This document shows positions 54,241 to 64,000 of a stretch of 64,000 nt of DNA, in pieces (within the stretch, counting starts at the first letter, position 1; each line of letters begins with the position of its first letter). The DNA is taken from assembly GCA_036172665.1 (NCBI GenBank), contig CM069875.1, positions 12,976,001 through 13,040,000 of the forward strand. Direction: 5' to 3'. A program made the position numbers and the translations under genes. This DNA comes from Prosopocoilus inquinatus. Lineage: Eukaryota > Arthropoda > Insecta > Coleoptera > Lucanidae. Below the pieces are notes generated by a model. It searched no databases. It was given only the letters and a program-made list of their open reading frames with translations, and was not told the origin of the DNA.

Positions 54241-55517
54241 TATTGCTATGTTATTTTAGTTGAAGGTTTAATTTGGATTACGTTAAATAAGTTTTACTTA
54301 CATTTTTGGGATGTATTATTATGATTTCGCATCAGAATATTGTTTAAAGTCAGTTTAATTTTCGTGTATCGAGGGAGAATTGTAATTCCAAGGTATTTCG
54401 CCTCAAATAATGTTTACATTAAAACACAAATTTTGTTCCCTGAATTAAATAAAATGGGTTTCAAAAACACATTGAACTGCAACTTAAAGTCAGTCTTGAA
54501 GCTTCTACGATGTAACAAAGGACTGCAGAACTTTGCTGATATGAAGGCATCTCTTAAGCCTAGCAAAAGGTGAACACATCTTAAGACAAAATGGTCATCT
54601 TCGTCCAAGAAGTCTTTAAGCATCACGACAACAAGAAACACATTCGCGGTAACAAAACAAAATATGTACGGAGATTATTGTTTGATATGTGTAAAGAGAA
54701 TTTATTTAGGAACATTTTAAAACATTTCATATGTCGGTAGCAACAGTAATAAGGAAGTAGTTTTTTGTGAAAAGCAATAAAACTCATTCAACAAAAAAGT
54801 GTTTACTAGAAATTGGGAATGACGCGCTCTAAGGATAGTCAGAAAACGAGAGGGAGGTGCTTTTCTTGTATGATCTATATAAGGGGATGGAGCAATTTTC
54901 GAAGGAAGTGATCAAAATACCAGCAAACAATCCACGTTTGGTATTATCAAAAGAAGTATAGTGTCGAAGTTACTATTAAATTAAACTTATGAACAAGTGC
55001 GCGCGTGTACATTAATAATAAAGTTCAGATGGGACAAAAGCCGTAAGATGAACAAAATTATTAACATAGCGTCGGGAACTATTTAAATCACTTATTAATT
55101 TTAAAAAAGGATTATTCAAATAAATTTAACGCTAAATGTCAAGACGAGAAATAAACACTTAAAGGAAAGCTAGCGTATCTGTATCGCAAAAATAAATATC
55201 AAACAATTAATAACTCCATTGCAGGAACTTAGTTTGTTATAACCCGTTTAAAAGAAAGAAACACATTTCATTTATTGTTGCAAAATCAAAAATTTGTTAA
55301 ATAAACCCATAGAAGAAAATAAACGATTTTAATTTGTTCTGAATTTCATTCAGAATTATAATTGAGCTTTTATTTATAACAATTAGAAAAGAACCCAAAA
55401 AATTGTTATAAACAACAAACGAAAAGGTCACGACCCTGGAATTTCATGTTAAAAATTTATATGCGTTATTACAAACAAAAATTGTTGCACGAAAAATAAC
55501 AATAACGTAGCAATATG
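54241..55517. other. Non-coding; possible LTR remnant
   Basis: TCTATATAAGGGG at about 54885 and AATAATAAAG at about 55013 look like a promoter and polyadenylation site, and ATTAACATAGCGTCGGGAAC (about 55060) resembles an LTR end followed by a decayed primer site. No duplicates were seen in the window; weak evidence. Confidence 0.25.
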
Positions 55518-55992
55518 TATACCGGGTGGAAAGTTTCAAACCCGAACATAGCAAAGTTCCATTGAGAACTACGTTTCTGTAGATTACTTCTCGCCATTTA
55601 AAGATACAAAAATGGTAATGGTATTAAATGAAAGATAAAATTAAGGGCAATGTTATCGTGTTAAAATTATTCCTGTTGTGTTAATCCTTTTAAAATAAAA
55701 ATGAAATTTTTAAATTTCAAATGAAAAATGTAGTCGCCTTAGTATGTCAGATTTGAAGTTTGCAATTCAGTAACCAGAATTTTGAACATGCTTCTTATTC
55801 AAAATAAAATTCCATTCATCTGGGTAGCATGCTGACGATGAAAAACTGTTAGGAATAATTTCTTTGCTCCTGTATTGCTTCACAAAATACTTTCCTACTA
55901 TTCTTGTACATTTCAATACAATGTTGATGGCAACTGGATTTGTGGAATTGATGTTTTTTTTTTTTAATATTCTTTACAGTTGTGTGCTACTT

Positions 55993-56049
55993 ATACCATG
56001 CGAGCAACGGAATTTATAATTAGAGCAGGCTGTGGTATTTATCATAAGT
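55993..56049. repeat. 57-bp perfect repeat, copy 2
   Basis: Identical to 17947-18003. Here it sits just upstream of the transposase relic; there it sits in the centre of a foldback. Confidence 0.85.
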
Positions 56050-56285
56050 TGGCAACGCAGACTTCCAATTTGAAAAGATTTTAAGTATCATAATGACATT
56101 TAGTTTCGAAAATGTTTGATATTCGACATAACATTTTTCTCACTGAAAAATGCACAGAAACAAGCAAATGGGACATGGAGCTATTCGATTCCTGGTTGCA
56201 TCCAAGATTTTCAGGAAGTATTCTCTAATTTCCGAGTTGATTACACCACAATTTCGAGAAACGAGGGCTCTTACTCGGAAGCCAG

Positions 56286-56618
56286 GTGCGAGGGTATTTT
56301 CAACAGGATAATGCAACTGCACACACAAGGGAAACCATTCAATTGATACAGGAGTTTTTTGAAAATTGCATTGTGAATTTTCCTGCCCAGTCTCCGGATT
56401 TGACAATCATTCTTTATTTTATTTTTCCATTTCTGAAAAATACAGTGTTTACAAGTAATCCGCACACATTGGAAGACCTGAGAAAAGCAATTACAGAAGC
56501 GTGCAATTTAATTACTCCTCAAAAATTGCAAAATGCATTTGACAATATGAAAAAGTGAGTTGCCCGGTGTATTGAAATTGACGGACAACACTTTGAAAAT
56601 TTATTTCAATTTCAATAA
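56286..56618 (+). pseudogene. Tc1/mariner-like transposase, C-terminal half
   Basis: The segment reads VFQQDNATAHTR-like (YFQQDNATAHTRETIQ), FPAQSPDLTIILYF (the third acidic position of the family is altered after PDL), NPHTLEDLRKAITEACN, and after a TGA at 56556-56558 continues in the same frame to CIEIDGQHFENL and a TAA at 56616-56618. The N-terminal DNA-binding part is not readable upstream. The family cuts at TA targets, matching the element's flanks. Confidence 0.8.
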
Positions 56619-57302
56619 AAATATCCACTTTTTTCTTCACACTTATTTTATTTCTGAGTTTCAGCAAAATAATGTTCGTAAAGATCGAACGAACAAAGCA
56701 CGAATATAACCTCAAAAATTACAACTGTCAATTTATTATTAATTTCTCAGTGTTTCCAACCACGCAACGTAAAATAGCAACTCTCACAGCCTAGCCTCCT
56801 CCAATTATAAATTATAATTCGGTATTTGAACAATGTGAAACTTATATAATTCTTAGTACAATTGAATTTAAAACTGATTTAGTATCGACATGTGTCGGTA
56901 TTGATTGCCCATAGCATCATTTCAAGTTTTGTTAATAGTATCAGAAGCAACAGTATTTTAGTATGCAATGACGTAGAATACAATTATCATTCTACTAAAG
57001 AAAGAATTGTTGTAACTTAACGACAAGAGTACCTTCCTATTATTTGCTCTGTACAATAATTCATAATGCTTTTTGACTGACGTATAAATTATGTTCCATT
57101 AATTGAAAGAACTGAAAGTTTTAAATCTGACATAGGCGACTAATTTTTTTGTTCAAAATTTGAAAATTTTATTTATATTCCGAAAGTATTAATATTTAGG
57201 AATAATTTTAACACCATAATATTGTCGGCGAGCAGCAATTCTCAGAAACATAGTTTTCGATACAAGTTTACTATGTTCGGGTTTGAAACTTTCCACCCGG
57301 TA

Positions 57303-57651
57303 TAAATAACTTGGTGTTAGAATAAAGATTAAGTTACCTCACTACCACGTCTTCTCTGTTTTGAACCTGGATACCGACAAGTTGACCCGAAACGAAGCGA
57401 ATAGGAACCGGAACCGTTACAAATTGCAAAATGGCTCTTGGTTAATTTTTAGAGAGTAGCCCGAGGTACGAGTCCTTTGAAGAGTAATATCGTCATTTCT
57501 AAATTCTGTAAATTCACGTTAGCCATGTCTTACATTAAGAGACTCTTTGTCTTCTTCTTAACATATATTCTAAACCTGTACAGGCGTGCTTTCCCTCTTA
57601 CACTCATATAACAACTATTAAAATGTATTGGAGACTGTGGTTTCTAATACA
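57303..57651. other. Non-coding, nothing recognised
   Basis: Polyadenylation-like GAATAAAG at about 57320; no supported feature. Confidence 0.35.
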
Positions 57652-57856
57652 AAGAAATTGAATTTTACCTCCTAACTACAAAAAGTTTCTTTAAAAACTA
57701 GATACGTATTTCGGCAGCTGCCATCTTCAGTGGAAGACACTTCTCTTGTGATTAAGAAGAAGGCATCTACTGAAGATGGCAGCATAGCTGCCGAAATACG
57801 TACCTAGTTTTTAAACAAACTTTTTGTGTTTAGGAGGTTAAATCCAATTTCTTCAT
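57652..57856. mobile_element. 205-bp foldback with hammerhead-like motif in each arm
   Basis: The arms 57652-57731 and 57769-57856 are reverse complements (CTCCTAA, AAAAACTAG, TACGTATTTCGGCAGC, GCCATCTTCAGT). Read toward the outside, each arm gives CTGAAGA, T, GGCAGC...GCTGCC, GAAATACGTA, the same core order as a minimal hammerhead with one extra T before stem II. The left (minus) copy ends TATC, a permitted cleavage triplet AUC; the right copy ends TACC. Confidence 0.6.
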
Positions 57857-59263
57857 ATAACAACTGTTCAAGAATTCTTCGTTTTTGGCAATTCTTTTTA
57901 AGAACACACAATTAAGTACGGGTTAACAATAGTGTAGCATATTGTTTAGAGAAGTGTACTCTTCAATTTGCAAATAAAAAATGATATCTCGCTACCTTCG
58001 AAATAAAAATTAATTGATAAAAAGAAAAACGACATTTTTTTCCGAATAACCATAGTTCATACTGAAAACCTTTGTGTCAAATATTGAAAGCACGAGGGGA
58101 ATATTTTAGAGAAGTACTTAATTTGACATCCTGAATGCTATACGATGATAAAAAATATAATGTTCAATTTAAAAAAAATGAAAAAAAAATGTATATCTCG
58201 AAAAACTGATAGTCATTTGTTTCTCCGAAGATATCACAAAATTGAGCAGAAACAGTTCTGGAACTTTTCTAATTTAAGCTTCTTCGTGAAATTTCAAATA
58301 AAAAAGTTAGCTGTTGGAGCTATTTTCCGTAAACATCCAAATGTTTTAATCATTTATAAAATAGTAGGCTTTGGGAGAAGATGTTTTAGAGACATACTGT
58401 TAATTTGATAGCCTGTTCGCAATGCGATGATAAAAAAAACTAATGTTTCATTAAAAACAGTTGAAAACAAATGTCGAAAAGCTGATTGTTATTTGTTCGT
58501 TGTTTCGAAAGTACCACAAAATCGAGGAGGAAAAGTCCTGAAACTTTTCTTCGTAAACATACAAATAAGTTTATTTGGACCATGCAATTCAATACATGCA
58601 CACTTATGTACTTGGTAGGGATAAGTATGCTAAAAAATAGTACACATTAGACACTTTGGACAAAGTTGTTTATCCGTATCCGTACGATGTATGTGTATTG
58701 TGATACTCCTCCCACTTTCCGTATCTTTTTACGGATGCGTCAATCTTGACATATACACAGACGCAAAAACTCTAACGATACGCTTAGTTTATCGCGGCTT
58801 GACGTATCGTAGCAACTTGAGTTTTTACGAACGTTAACGCTAGGAACAGGCTAGGAACTAGTGAAGATATCCAAAACTTAAATTTTGTCATGTTTATACT
58901 GGTTTGTCTTGTAAGAATACGTTTTTAATACTCATACGAATCTGTTAAATGTCTGACGTAAAATAGTAACCAAAATCCATTGTTCTAACTAAAAAAGTCA
59001 AAGTGGTTAACGTATACGTTTAGATTTACGTATACGTGATACGAATACGTCTACGCAATGTTTGCCGCAAGTGTCTACTGTAGGTTCGGTTGCGTATTTG
59101 GAATACGGCATATTTTATTCACAAGGATTTTCTTTCAATGCAATGTGCACATTTTTATCGACAACTTTTAACATGATATACATTTGTAAATAAACTGTTA
59201 AGACAACGAATTAGTTGAATGTCACAACACAGAACGACGGATTAAGTATTTTATTGGATAAAG
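57857..59263. other. Non-coding; ACGTATACG-rich stretch
   Basis: The region 58680-59060 has several CGTATAC/GTATCG-type motifs of the kind seen near ends of hAT-like elements, but no matching termini were found. Frames at 58145-58408 and 58427-58618 share a loose direct repeat (TTTTAGAGA.. CTTAATTTGACATCCTG-like strings, also at 58085-58140) and show no protein motif. Confidence 0.3.
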
Positions 59264-59351
59264 TCCACCGAACGGCGCGGCGGTCTTATTAGTTTTTGCA
59301 GTAATATTCCGCCGTATTTGCGCAAATCAATTGAACTTTCGGCGGAATTGT
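59264..59351. mobile_element. Left half of a GC-rich MITE split by a hAT-like element
   Basis: Matches 43622-43740 (CACCGAACGGCGCGGCGG, CAATTGAACTTTCGGCGG). The right half is at 62549-62625 (CCGCCGGCGGAC). Confidence 0.55.
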
Positions 59352-59424
59352 GGGGTAAATAGTGATGTAAAATGACGGTTATTTAAAATCTTTTAGCTAA
59401 ATAAGCTTTATTAAAATTTATTAA

Positions 59425-59585
59425 CGCCTGAACGGCCGAAGTGGTAAGGGGATCGGTCTTGCAATCGTCAGGTTGTGTGTTCGCACCGCGTTCGAGTTAC
59501 TTCTCGGTGGTGGTCGGTATCCACTTCAGGTACCCTTCAGTGTTGGAGAAAGGCGAACAAAATTGAAAAATATTTATTTAAAAAA
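59425..59585 (+). mobile_element. tRNA-derived SINE
   Basis: A box GGCCGAAGTGGTAAGGGG and B box GTGTTCGCACC are spaced as in a tRNA, with GGTCTTGCAATC between them. The head resembles the Leu/Ser tRNA type. A CGGTGGTGGTCGGTATCC body and A-rich tail follow. Stems do not close as in a functional tRNA, so this is a SINE head transcribed by RNA polymerase III rather than a tRNA gene. Confidence 0.6.
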
Positions 59586-60030
59586 AGAAACTGGAGAAAT
59601 TTCAAAATAAATAAGCTATTTAGTAAATTGTATTGTTTGATTTTTTCAATTTTATTTTTCTTCGACATTAGTATTTGAATCGTCATCAGTGTCGTTGTAT
59701 CTGAACTTGTTGACTAGACCTCTCCACGTTCTTTTTCTTTGTGACATAAGCACTGAAGGACCTCGTTTTTATTTTACGTGATATACTTTTTCAACAATAT
59801 ATGCGCACACGCCTATTTGCATGTGTCTGTGACGGTCATTTATTAAGATGACAGTCATTTATCAAAACGATGGTCACGTATAGTTCACAGGGTCATTTTT
59901 AAAATGACTATTTATTGTGATGGGACCGTAATTTTTATTGTGACTAGTGATGCGCCGACACGGTTATACGCGTAGACTCGTACTTGTTAAAAAGAGAATC
60001 GAGTGTGAACTCAGTCTGGGACACGACTCT

Positions 60031-60138
60031 AGTACTCGGGTTCAGTACTCGAGTCCCGTACCCGAGTTCAGTACTCGAGTTCCGTACCCGAGTCCCGTAC
60101 TCGAGTTCAGTACTCGAGTCTGATACTCGTCCAATACT
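60031..60138. repeat. 13-bp tandem repeat (AGTACTCGAGTCC)
   Basis: About seven units of AGTACTCGAGTYC / CGTACCCGAGTYC; looser copies continue to about 60225. It lies near the left end of the inner hAT-like element and mirrors the array at 62186-62420. Probable transposase-binding subterminal repeats. Confidence 0.8.
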
Positions 60139-60479
60139 CGAATTTGGAATTCTCTTGGTTTTCGAGTCTCGTTATTAACTCTGGAACTCGAGTCTAGTGC
60201 TCAAGTCCAGTACTCAACTCCTGTAATGCGACGAGACGTATATTTTGAAAACCGAATCAGACATGTTCAAAGAAATTCAAGTGTAGCATCAAATCGAATC
60301 TTAGACCGACGACTTTGGAATTCTCTTGGTTTCTACATATTTATTGACCAAAATACAAATAAAAAGTAATTATCCAAATAATAGTCCACTCCTATTAGCA
60401 CCGCGTTAATTTCTTACAACTGTACTGATATAAATAGTTAAAATAAGAATAAACCCAACTGAGACCTGGCGAATTTAAG

Positions 60480-61570
60480 AAAAAATCGGAGAAATGTAAA
60501 TAGAAAAAAAAACGAAAAAACAAAAGACGATCGAATAATGTTTCTAAAGAAAAAGAAAAAAGGAACTGAAAATTCTTTGCGAGAGCGACAAATAAAGAAG
60601 AAACAAAAAGAAATTTCAGAAACAAAAGACGATCGCTTTAATCTTCAAAATAAGAAAATCAATCAAATAATAAAAATTGATGACACAATTGTGTATTGTA
60701 AGTACCTTGGGAAGGATTCTCCTTCGAAAATTAAAAAAAAAAAACAACTAATTTGAGAAACAAAAGCAATCGTTTAAATTTAAATAATAAAAGATTAGTC
60801 AAAATAAAGAAAAAAAAACCTATCTCTGACATGGACAGACAAATTGAAAAAAGAAATCGAAAAAATTTTAAGAATAAAATAACATAGCACAAATAAAAGG
60901 CGATCGAACGGTCTCGTTAAAAAATGAAGAAAAAACAAACACGAAATATTCTTTGCGCAAGCAATAAACAAAAAAAATTCAGAAACAAAAGGCGGCCGCT
61001 TTAATTAAAAAGAGGAAATGTCAAACCCAATCAAATTAAAAATCGAAGACAAAAATGAAAGTATCTTAGGCGGGATTCTCTGCTTCGAAAATTAAAAAGA
61101 AAAAACAATTCAGAAACAAAACGCGTTTGCTTAAATTTAAATCAAAAGGTTATTTAAGATTAAAGAAAAAAACTAACTCTGATTTAGATAAAAAAAAGGC
61201 AAATTGAGAACAAAATAGGAAAAAGTAAGTAAACGTAAATTAAACAAAAAAAGACGGTCGAACTACACATATCGTTAAAGGAAATGGAAAATGACTTACG
61301 CAAGCAATAAATAAAAAAAAACAAATTTTAGAAACTGAAATTATTGATTTATGGCAAAGAAAAAACGATCCATTAAACTCAAAATAAAAAAAGCTTAACT
61401 GGACGAAAGAAAGTTGAAGAAAAAATCGATTGTTTAAAGAAAAGGAAAAAGAAAGACATAATATTTTTTGTGCACGCAACAAAAAAAAGACTACAGTAAA
61501 TCTCATAAACAAAGACAACAGTAAATCTCACAAACAAAAGACAATCACTTTAACTTAGATCAATGATACA
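60480..61570. repeat. A-rich diverged tandem repeat, about 340-380 bp units
   Basis: CTTTGCG.AAGC.A.AAA recurs at about 60573, 60949 and 61295, with a degraded copy near 61465. ACAAAAGACGATCG-type strings recur before or after each. CAAAATTA/TTCGAAAATTAAAAA blocks repeat in the same order. The plus strand is over 50% A. Frames such as 60538-60756 are repeat by-products. Confidence 0.6.
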
Positions 61571-62185
61571 AGACGTTAACGGTAGTATAACACTCACGTT
61601 TTAACAAATTTAAAAGAAGCGAAAAACGAACATATAATATAAAAAAAATGAGAAAAATTAAATTGTACCATTTAAAATATGCAGATGAATAAACAAATAA
61701 TCAGATTAAAAATGATGTAATTATGAAGTAAAAAAAAGAACAAATAAATGAATAGGACGTTGAAATTTGACATATTTCCGTAATTTCAAAAGTAAATCAT
61801 TTTATTTTAGTAAAATTTTCTCCTAAATTCAAAAGGAATGCCACTTTGCATGTTTTATTACTTTGAAAACTTTCGAGGCCAAATTCGGCAGAGATTCATT
61901 TCGCACCAAGCAGATCTGAACTGAAAATATGAAATCTAAATTAAAAAAATTTTGGTTCATTATACGTATCGCGAACTCAATCCGGGAACACACTGTATAT
62001 TTAATTCCTTGTCAATTTTTACAAATATTTCTTTACTAGCTTTGATGTGTATTTACTCTAGGATTCTTAGAAATTCAATGTTTTCAAATATATAAAAAAG
62101 TCCTGTTAAAATTTTCAAGAAACAAACAAAATTTAAAATTTCTGGTTGTTTAACTAAGAAGCACTCGATTTAACTCGTCGCGGCA

Positions 62186-62420
62186 TATTAAAGTACTCGA
62201 GTAAAAAAACGCTCGATTCCGGTACTCGAGTAAGAAAATACTCGATTCCGGTATTCGAGGAAGAAAATACCCGTTTCCAGTACTCTAGTAAGAAAATACC
62301 CGTTACCGGTACTCGAGTAAGAAAATACTCGATTTCGGTACTCGAGTGAGAAAATTCTCGATTCCGGTAATCGAATAAGAAAATACTCTATTCCAGTACT
62401 CGAATACTGTACTCGAGTTT
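62186..62420. repeat. 29-bp tandem repeat with CTCGAGT core
   Basis: About eight units of TACTCGATTCCGGTACTCGA plus GTAAGAAAA, period 29. Subterminal at the right end of the inner hAT-like element, mirroring 60031-60138. Confidence 0.85.
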
Positions 62421-62548
62421 CAAAAGTTCAGTACTCGAGTTACTCGTGTACCGTAAAAAATCGAGTCCGGTACCGAGTTTCCTCGAGTCAACACATCACC
62501 ACTGTCGTGACCGGCGTCATTTAAGGAACTTACATCACTAGGGGTAAG

Positions 62549-62813
62549 ATTATTTAAATCCGCTAGACGGCGATGGAACGCACGAATCCGCCGGCGGACT
62601 TTTAGCCATAGCGTAAAAAGACTCATGTTACTTATTTTCTTTTTAATTTGGAGAAAGCTATAAATACTTGTTAAAATGATCAGAATAAGTAGTGCAATAT
62701 GAATATCATATTAATAAACAAGAATAGTTATTTGTATCCTCAGCCCCACAAGGGCAAGTACTGGAAAAAACTTTCAGGACGCGAGTAACATGGACCGCGG
62801 TCGTCAGTAGGAT
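62549..62813. other. Right half of the split GC-rich MITE, then non-coding
   Basis: To about 62625 it matches 43760-43815 (CGCACG..TCCGCCGGCGGAC, TTTTAGC). The rest up to the gypsy relic has no supported feature. Confidence 0.5.
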
Positions 62814-64000
62814 TTGTTGAATTTCAAAAGTGATTTTTGTGAATTCGGTGTATTTCAATACTTCAAGAGCAACGAAGTCCAGGAAAATCTACAGCCGATT
62901 TATAATGAAGAAAATGAGTTATGGTACGCTCCGATGTTTACATCAAATATGCCAGAACAAACTTGCGAAGAAGATATCGATGAGTTTGAAACCAACGAAG
63001 AGGAAGAAAATTTTATTATACCTGCCTCACAGGAGAACTCAATCGATTATCATTAAATGAATTACCGTATATTAAAATTAAAAATCCACCTCTAAATTTA
63101 CTTATCGATACCAGAAGTACTATATCTATGATAGATCCCGAAATTGTCCAAAAATATCCTGATAGTGGTCACAATGAAAATATAGAAATTAGAACGGCTA
63201 AAGTTATCATTCCAACTGATAAATTTGCCTTGATTCCTTGTTTCGATGAATTACAGTCCAACGGATATTTAAAAATGATTATGTTTAAATTTCATAATAT
63301 TTATAATGGAATAATAGGATTAGAGAATTTGAAATCTATGCACTTTAATATAGATATAACGGAAGGTGTATTGTTCAGAGAAAATTATGAATTGCCAATA
63401 AACTACAAAAGGGCAGATAATATTAGAATGCCAGGTAAATCGAAAATTTTGAAAAGAGTATTTGTAAATTACGTTGAAGGCGATGTTATTATAAACGCAA
63501 ACATACACACATAACAAAATTTTAATTCCTAGTGTTATCACAACAGTAACAAAAGACGAAGCGTTCATAGAAATACAAAATTGGTCAGATAAAGAAAAGT
63601 CTTTTAATGTCGCACCATTGTCAGCCATCCCTCCTATCTATCGATATCGAGTAAAGATACAGAAACAATAGATAAATTAAATGGTATGCTTAGAATCGAT
63701 CACCTAAATGTAGAAGAGAAATCAAAAATTTTGAAATTGTGTAAAAATTACATAGATTTATTCAAAAAACCTGAAGATAAATTAACATTTAATAGCGATG
63801 TGAAACATGAAATCAAAACAAAAGATAATGAACCTGTTTTTCTAAAAGCTAGACGATTCCCTCATTCGGTTAAACAACAAATAAAAGGACATATCGATAA
63901 ATTATTGGAAGACAAAATAATTATACCAAGTCAGAGTCCCTGAGGCTCTCCTGTAAATTTAGTAGAAAAGAAATTAGATGCAAGTGGTAAGAGAAAAACT
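62814..64000 (+). pseudogene. 297/17.6-like Ty3/gypsy pol relic, cut by the window edge
   Basis: The segment 62814-63056 may be the end of Gag. A frame change leads into the retropepsin (about 63050-63514; LLIDTRSTISMID, where the family has DTG or DSG, so the active-site Gly is Arg). Another shift at about 63515 is followed by AFIEIQNWSDKEKSF and PLSAIPP. The reverse transcriptase N-terminus begins about 63686 (RIDHLNVEEKSKIL, DLFKKPEDKLTF) and reaches a TGA at 63941-63943 where the family has Trp (SP-W), then continues GSPVNLVEKKLDASGK to the edge. Shifts and stops make it inactive. Confidence 0.85.

Larger units (their letters stand above)
55520..57302 (+). mobile_element. Tc1/mariner-like element with TA duplication
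   Basis: TACCGGGTGGAAAGTTTCAA at 55520 and its exact complement ending 57302 begin terminal repeats of about 33 perfect bases (extending imperfectly to about 90), flanked by TA (55518-55519 and 57303-57304). Length 1783 bp. It contains a transposase relic near the middle and the second copy of the 57-bp repeat. Well-defined borders; inactive. Confidence 0.9.
59360..62540. mobile_element. 3.2-kb hAT-like non-autonomous element
   Basis: TAGTGATGTAA (59360-59370) and its exact complement TTACATCACTA (62530-62540) are flanked by GGGGTAAA (59352-59359) and GGGGTAAG (62541-62548), an 8-bp duplication with one mismatch. It sits inside a GC-rich MITE whose empty form is at 43622. A second pair of TAGTGATG-like ends (59945 and near 62508) suggests one hAT-like element inside another. 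No transposase. The interior holds a SINE, CTCGAGT arrays and an A-rich repeat block. Confidence 0.7.

Noticed and set aside
56116..56346. 76-codon frame upstream of the mariner-like fragment
   Set aside because: Not the transposase frame; family motifs occur only in the other frame from 56286.
59425..59500. Functional tRNA gene
   Set aside because: A and B boxes are present, but the acceptor and T stems do not close and a SINE body follows.
59984..60178. 64-codon frame with Pro/Ser/Val repeats
   Set aside because: Direct by-product of the 13-bp CTCGAGT tandem array.
60538..60756. Lysine-rich 72-codon frame
   Set aside because: Lies in the A-rich tandem block; lysine codons reflect poly-A composition.
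1..64000. CRISPR arrays, operons or bacterial features
   Set aside because: No short regularly spaced repeats with unique spacers; the introns, LTR elements, MITEs and SINE show a eukaryotic genome.

Overview
The window looks like AT-rich arthropod, most likely insect, euchromatin or a large intron. It has almost no host coding sequence and a dense, multiply nested set of transposable elements: BEL/Pao, two Ty3/gypsy lineages, Ty1/copia, Tc1/mariner-like, hAT-like, Harbinger-like MITEs, a tRNA-derived SINE, and many long palindromic (foldback) elements. The only candidate host coding piece is a 28-codon exon at 23351-23434 (+). It has a splice acceptor upstream and a GTAAGA donor downstream, so most of the remaining window may be its introns or intergenic DNA.

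Layout. 1-10.4 kb: small MITEs and a decayed Tc1-like transposase gene with a recognisable intron (2622-4459, +), whose 5' third recurs in inverted orientation at 9.8-10.4 kb. Between them lie an inverted-repeat element with subterminal TTCAGAAT arrays (6847-8554) and a foldback nested inside it. 10.5-20 kb: direct repeats, a ribozyme-bearing palindrome (12257-13043), a decayed copia polyprotein (15068-16264), and a 2.7 kb foldback (17462-20132) carrying two later insertions. 20.7-31 kb: a foldback containing a minus-strand solo LTR, the host-like exon, a hAT-like element with an 8-bp target duplication (27353-28047), and a Tc1-like relic split by another foldback. 31459-37345: a complete BEL/Pao retrotransposon with identical 148-bp LTRs, a 5-bp target duplication and one open 1729-residue polyprotein. 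38.4-42.5 kb: a hAT-like element with an 8-bp duplication, itself split by a 2.86 kb element. 43.6-50.5 kb: further foldbacks and a transposase tail. 50.7-54.2 kb: a broken gypsy copy with a 3' LTR. 55520-57302: a Tc1/mariner-like element with perfect TA-flanked termini. 59.3-62.6 kb: a hAT-like element with subterminal CTCGAGT arrays, inserted in a GC-rich MITE. 62.8 kb to the end: a decayed 297/17.6-like gypsy running off the window.

The most notable signal is a dispersed, roughly 310-bp repeat family (12.3, 18.2, 24.5, 42.8 and 46.3 kb). It carries a motif matching the minimal type I hammerhead ribozyme: CTGAAGA, a five-pair stem II, GAAA, a tiny stem III, GTC, and a stem I closed by its flanks. 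Three insertions share nearly the same terminus, have 8-12 bp target-site duplications and sit in unrelated sequence. In two loci tandem units can be measured (310 and 312 bp). This fits the published animal retrozymes or Penelope-like element pLTRs, but here the units are arranged head-to-head as palindromes.

All calls come from reading the sequence; no database search or folding program was run.
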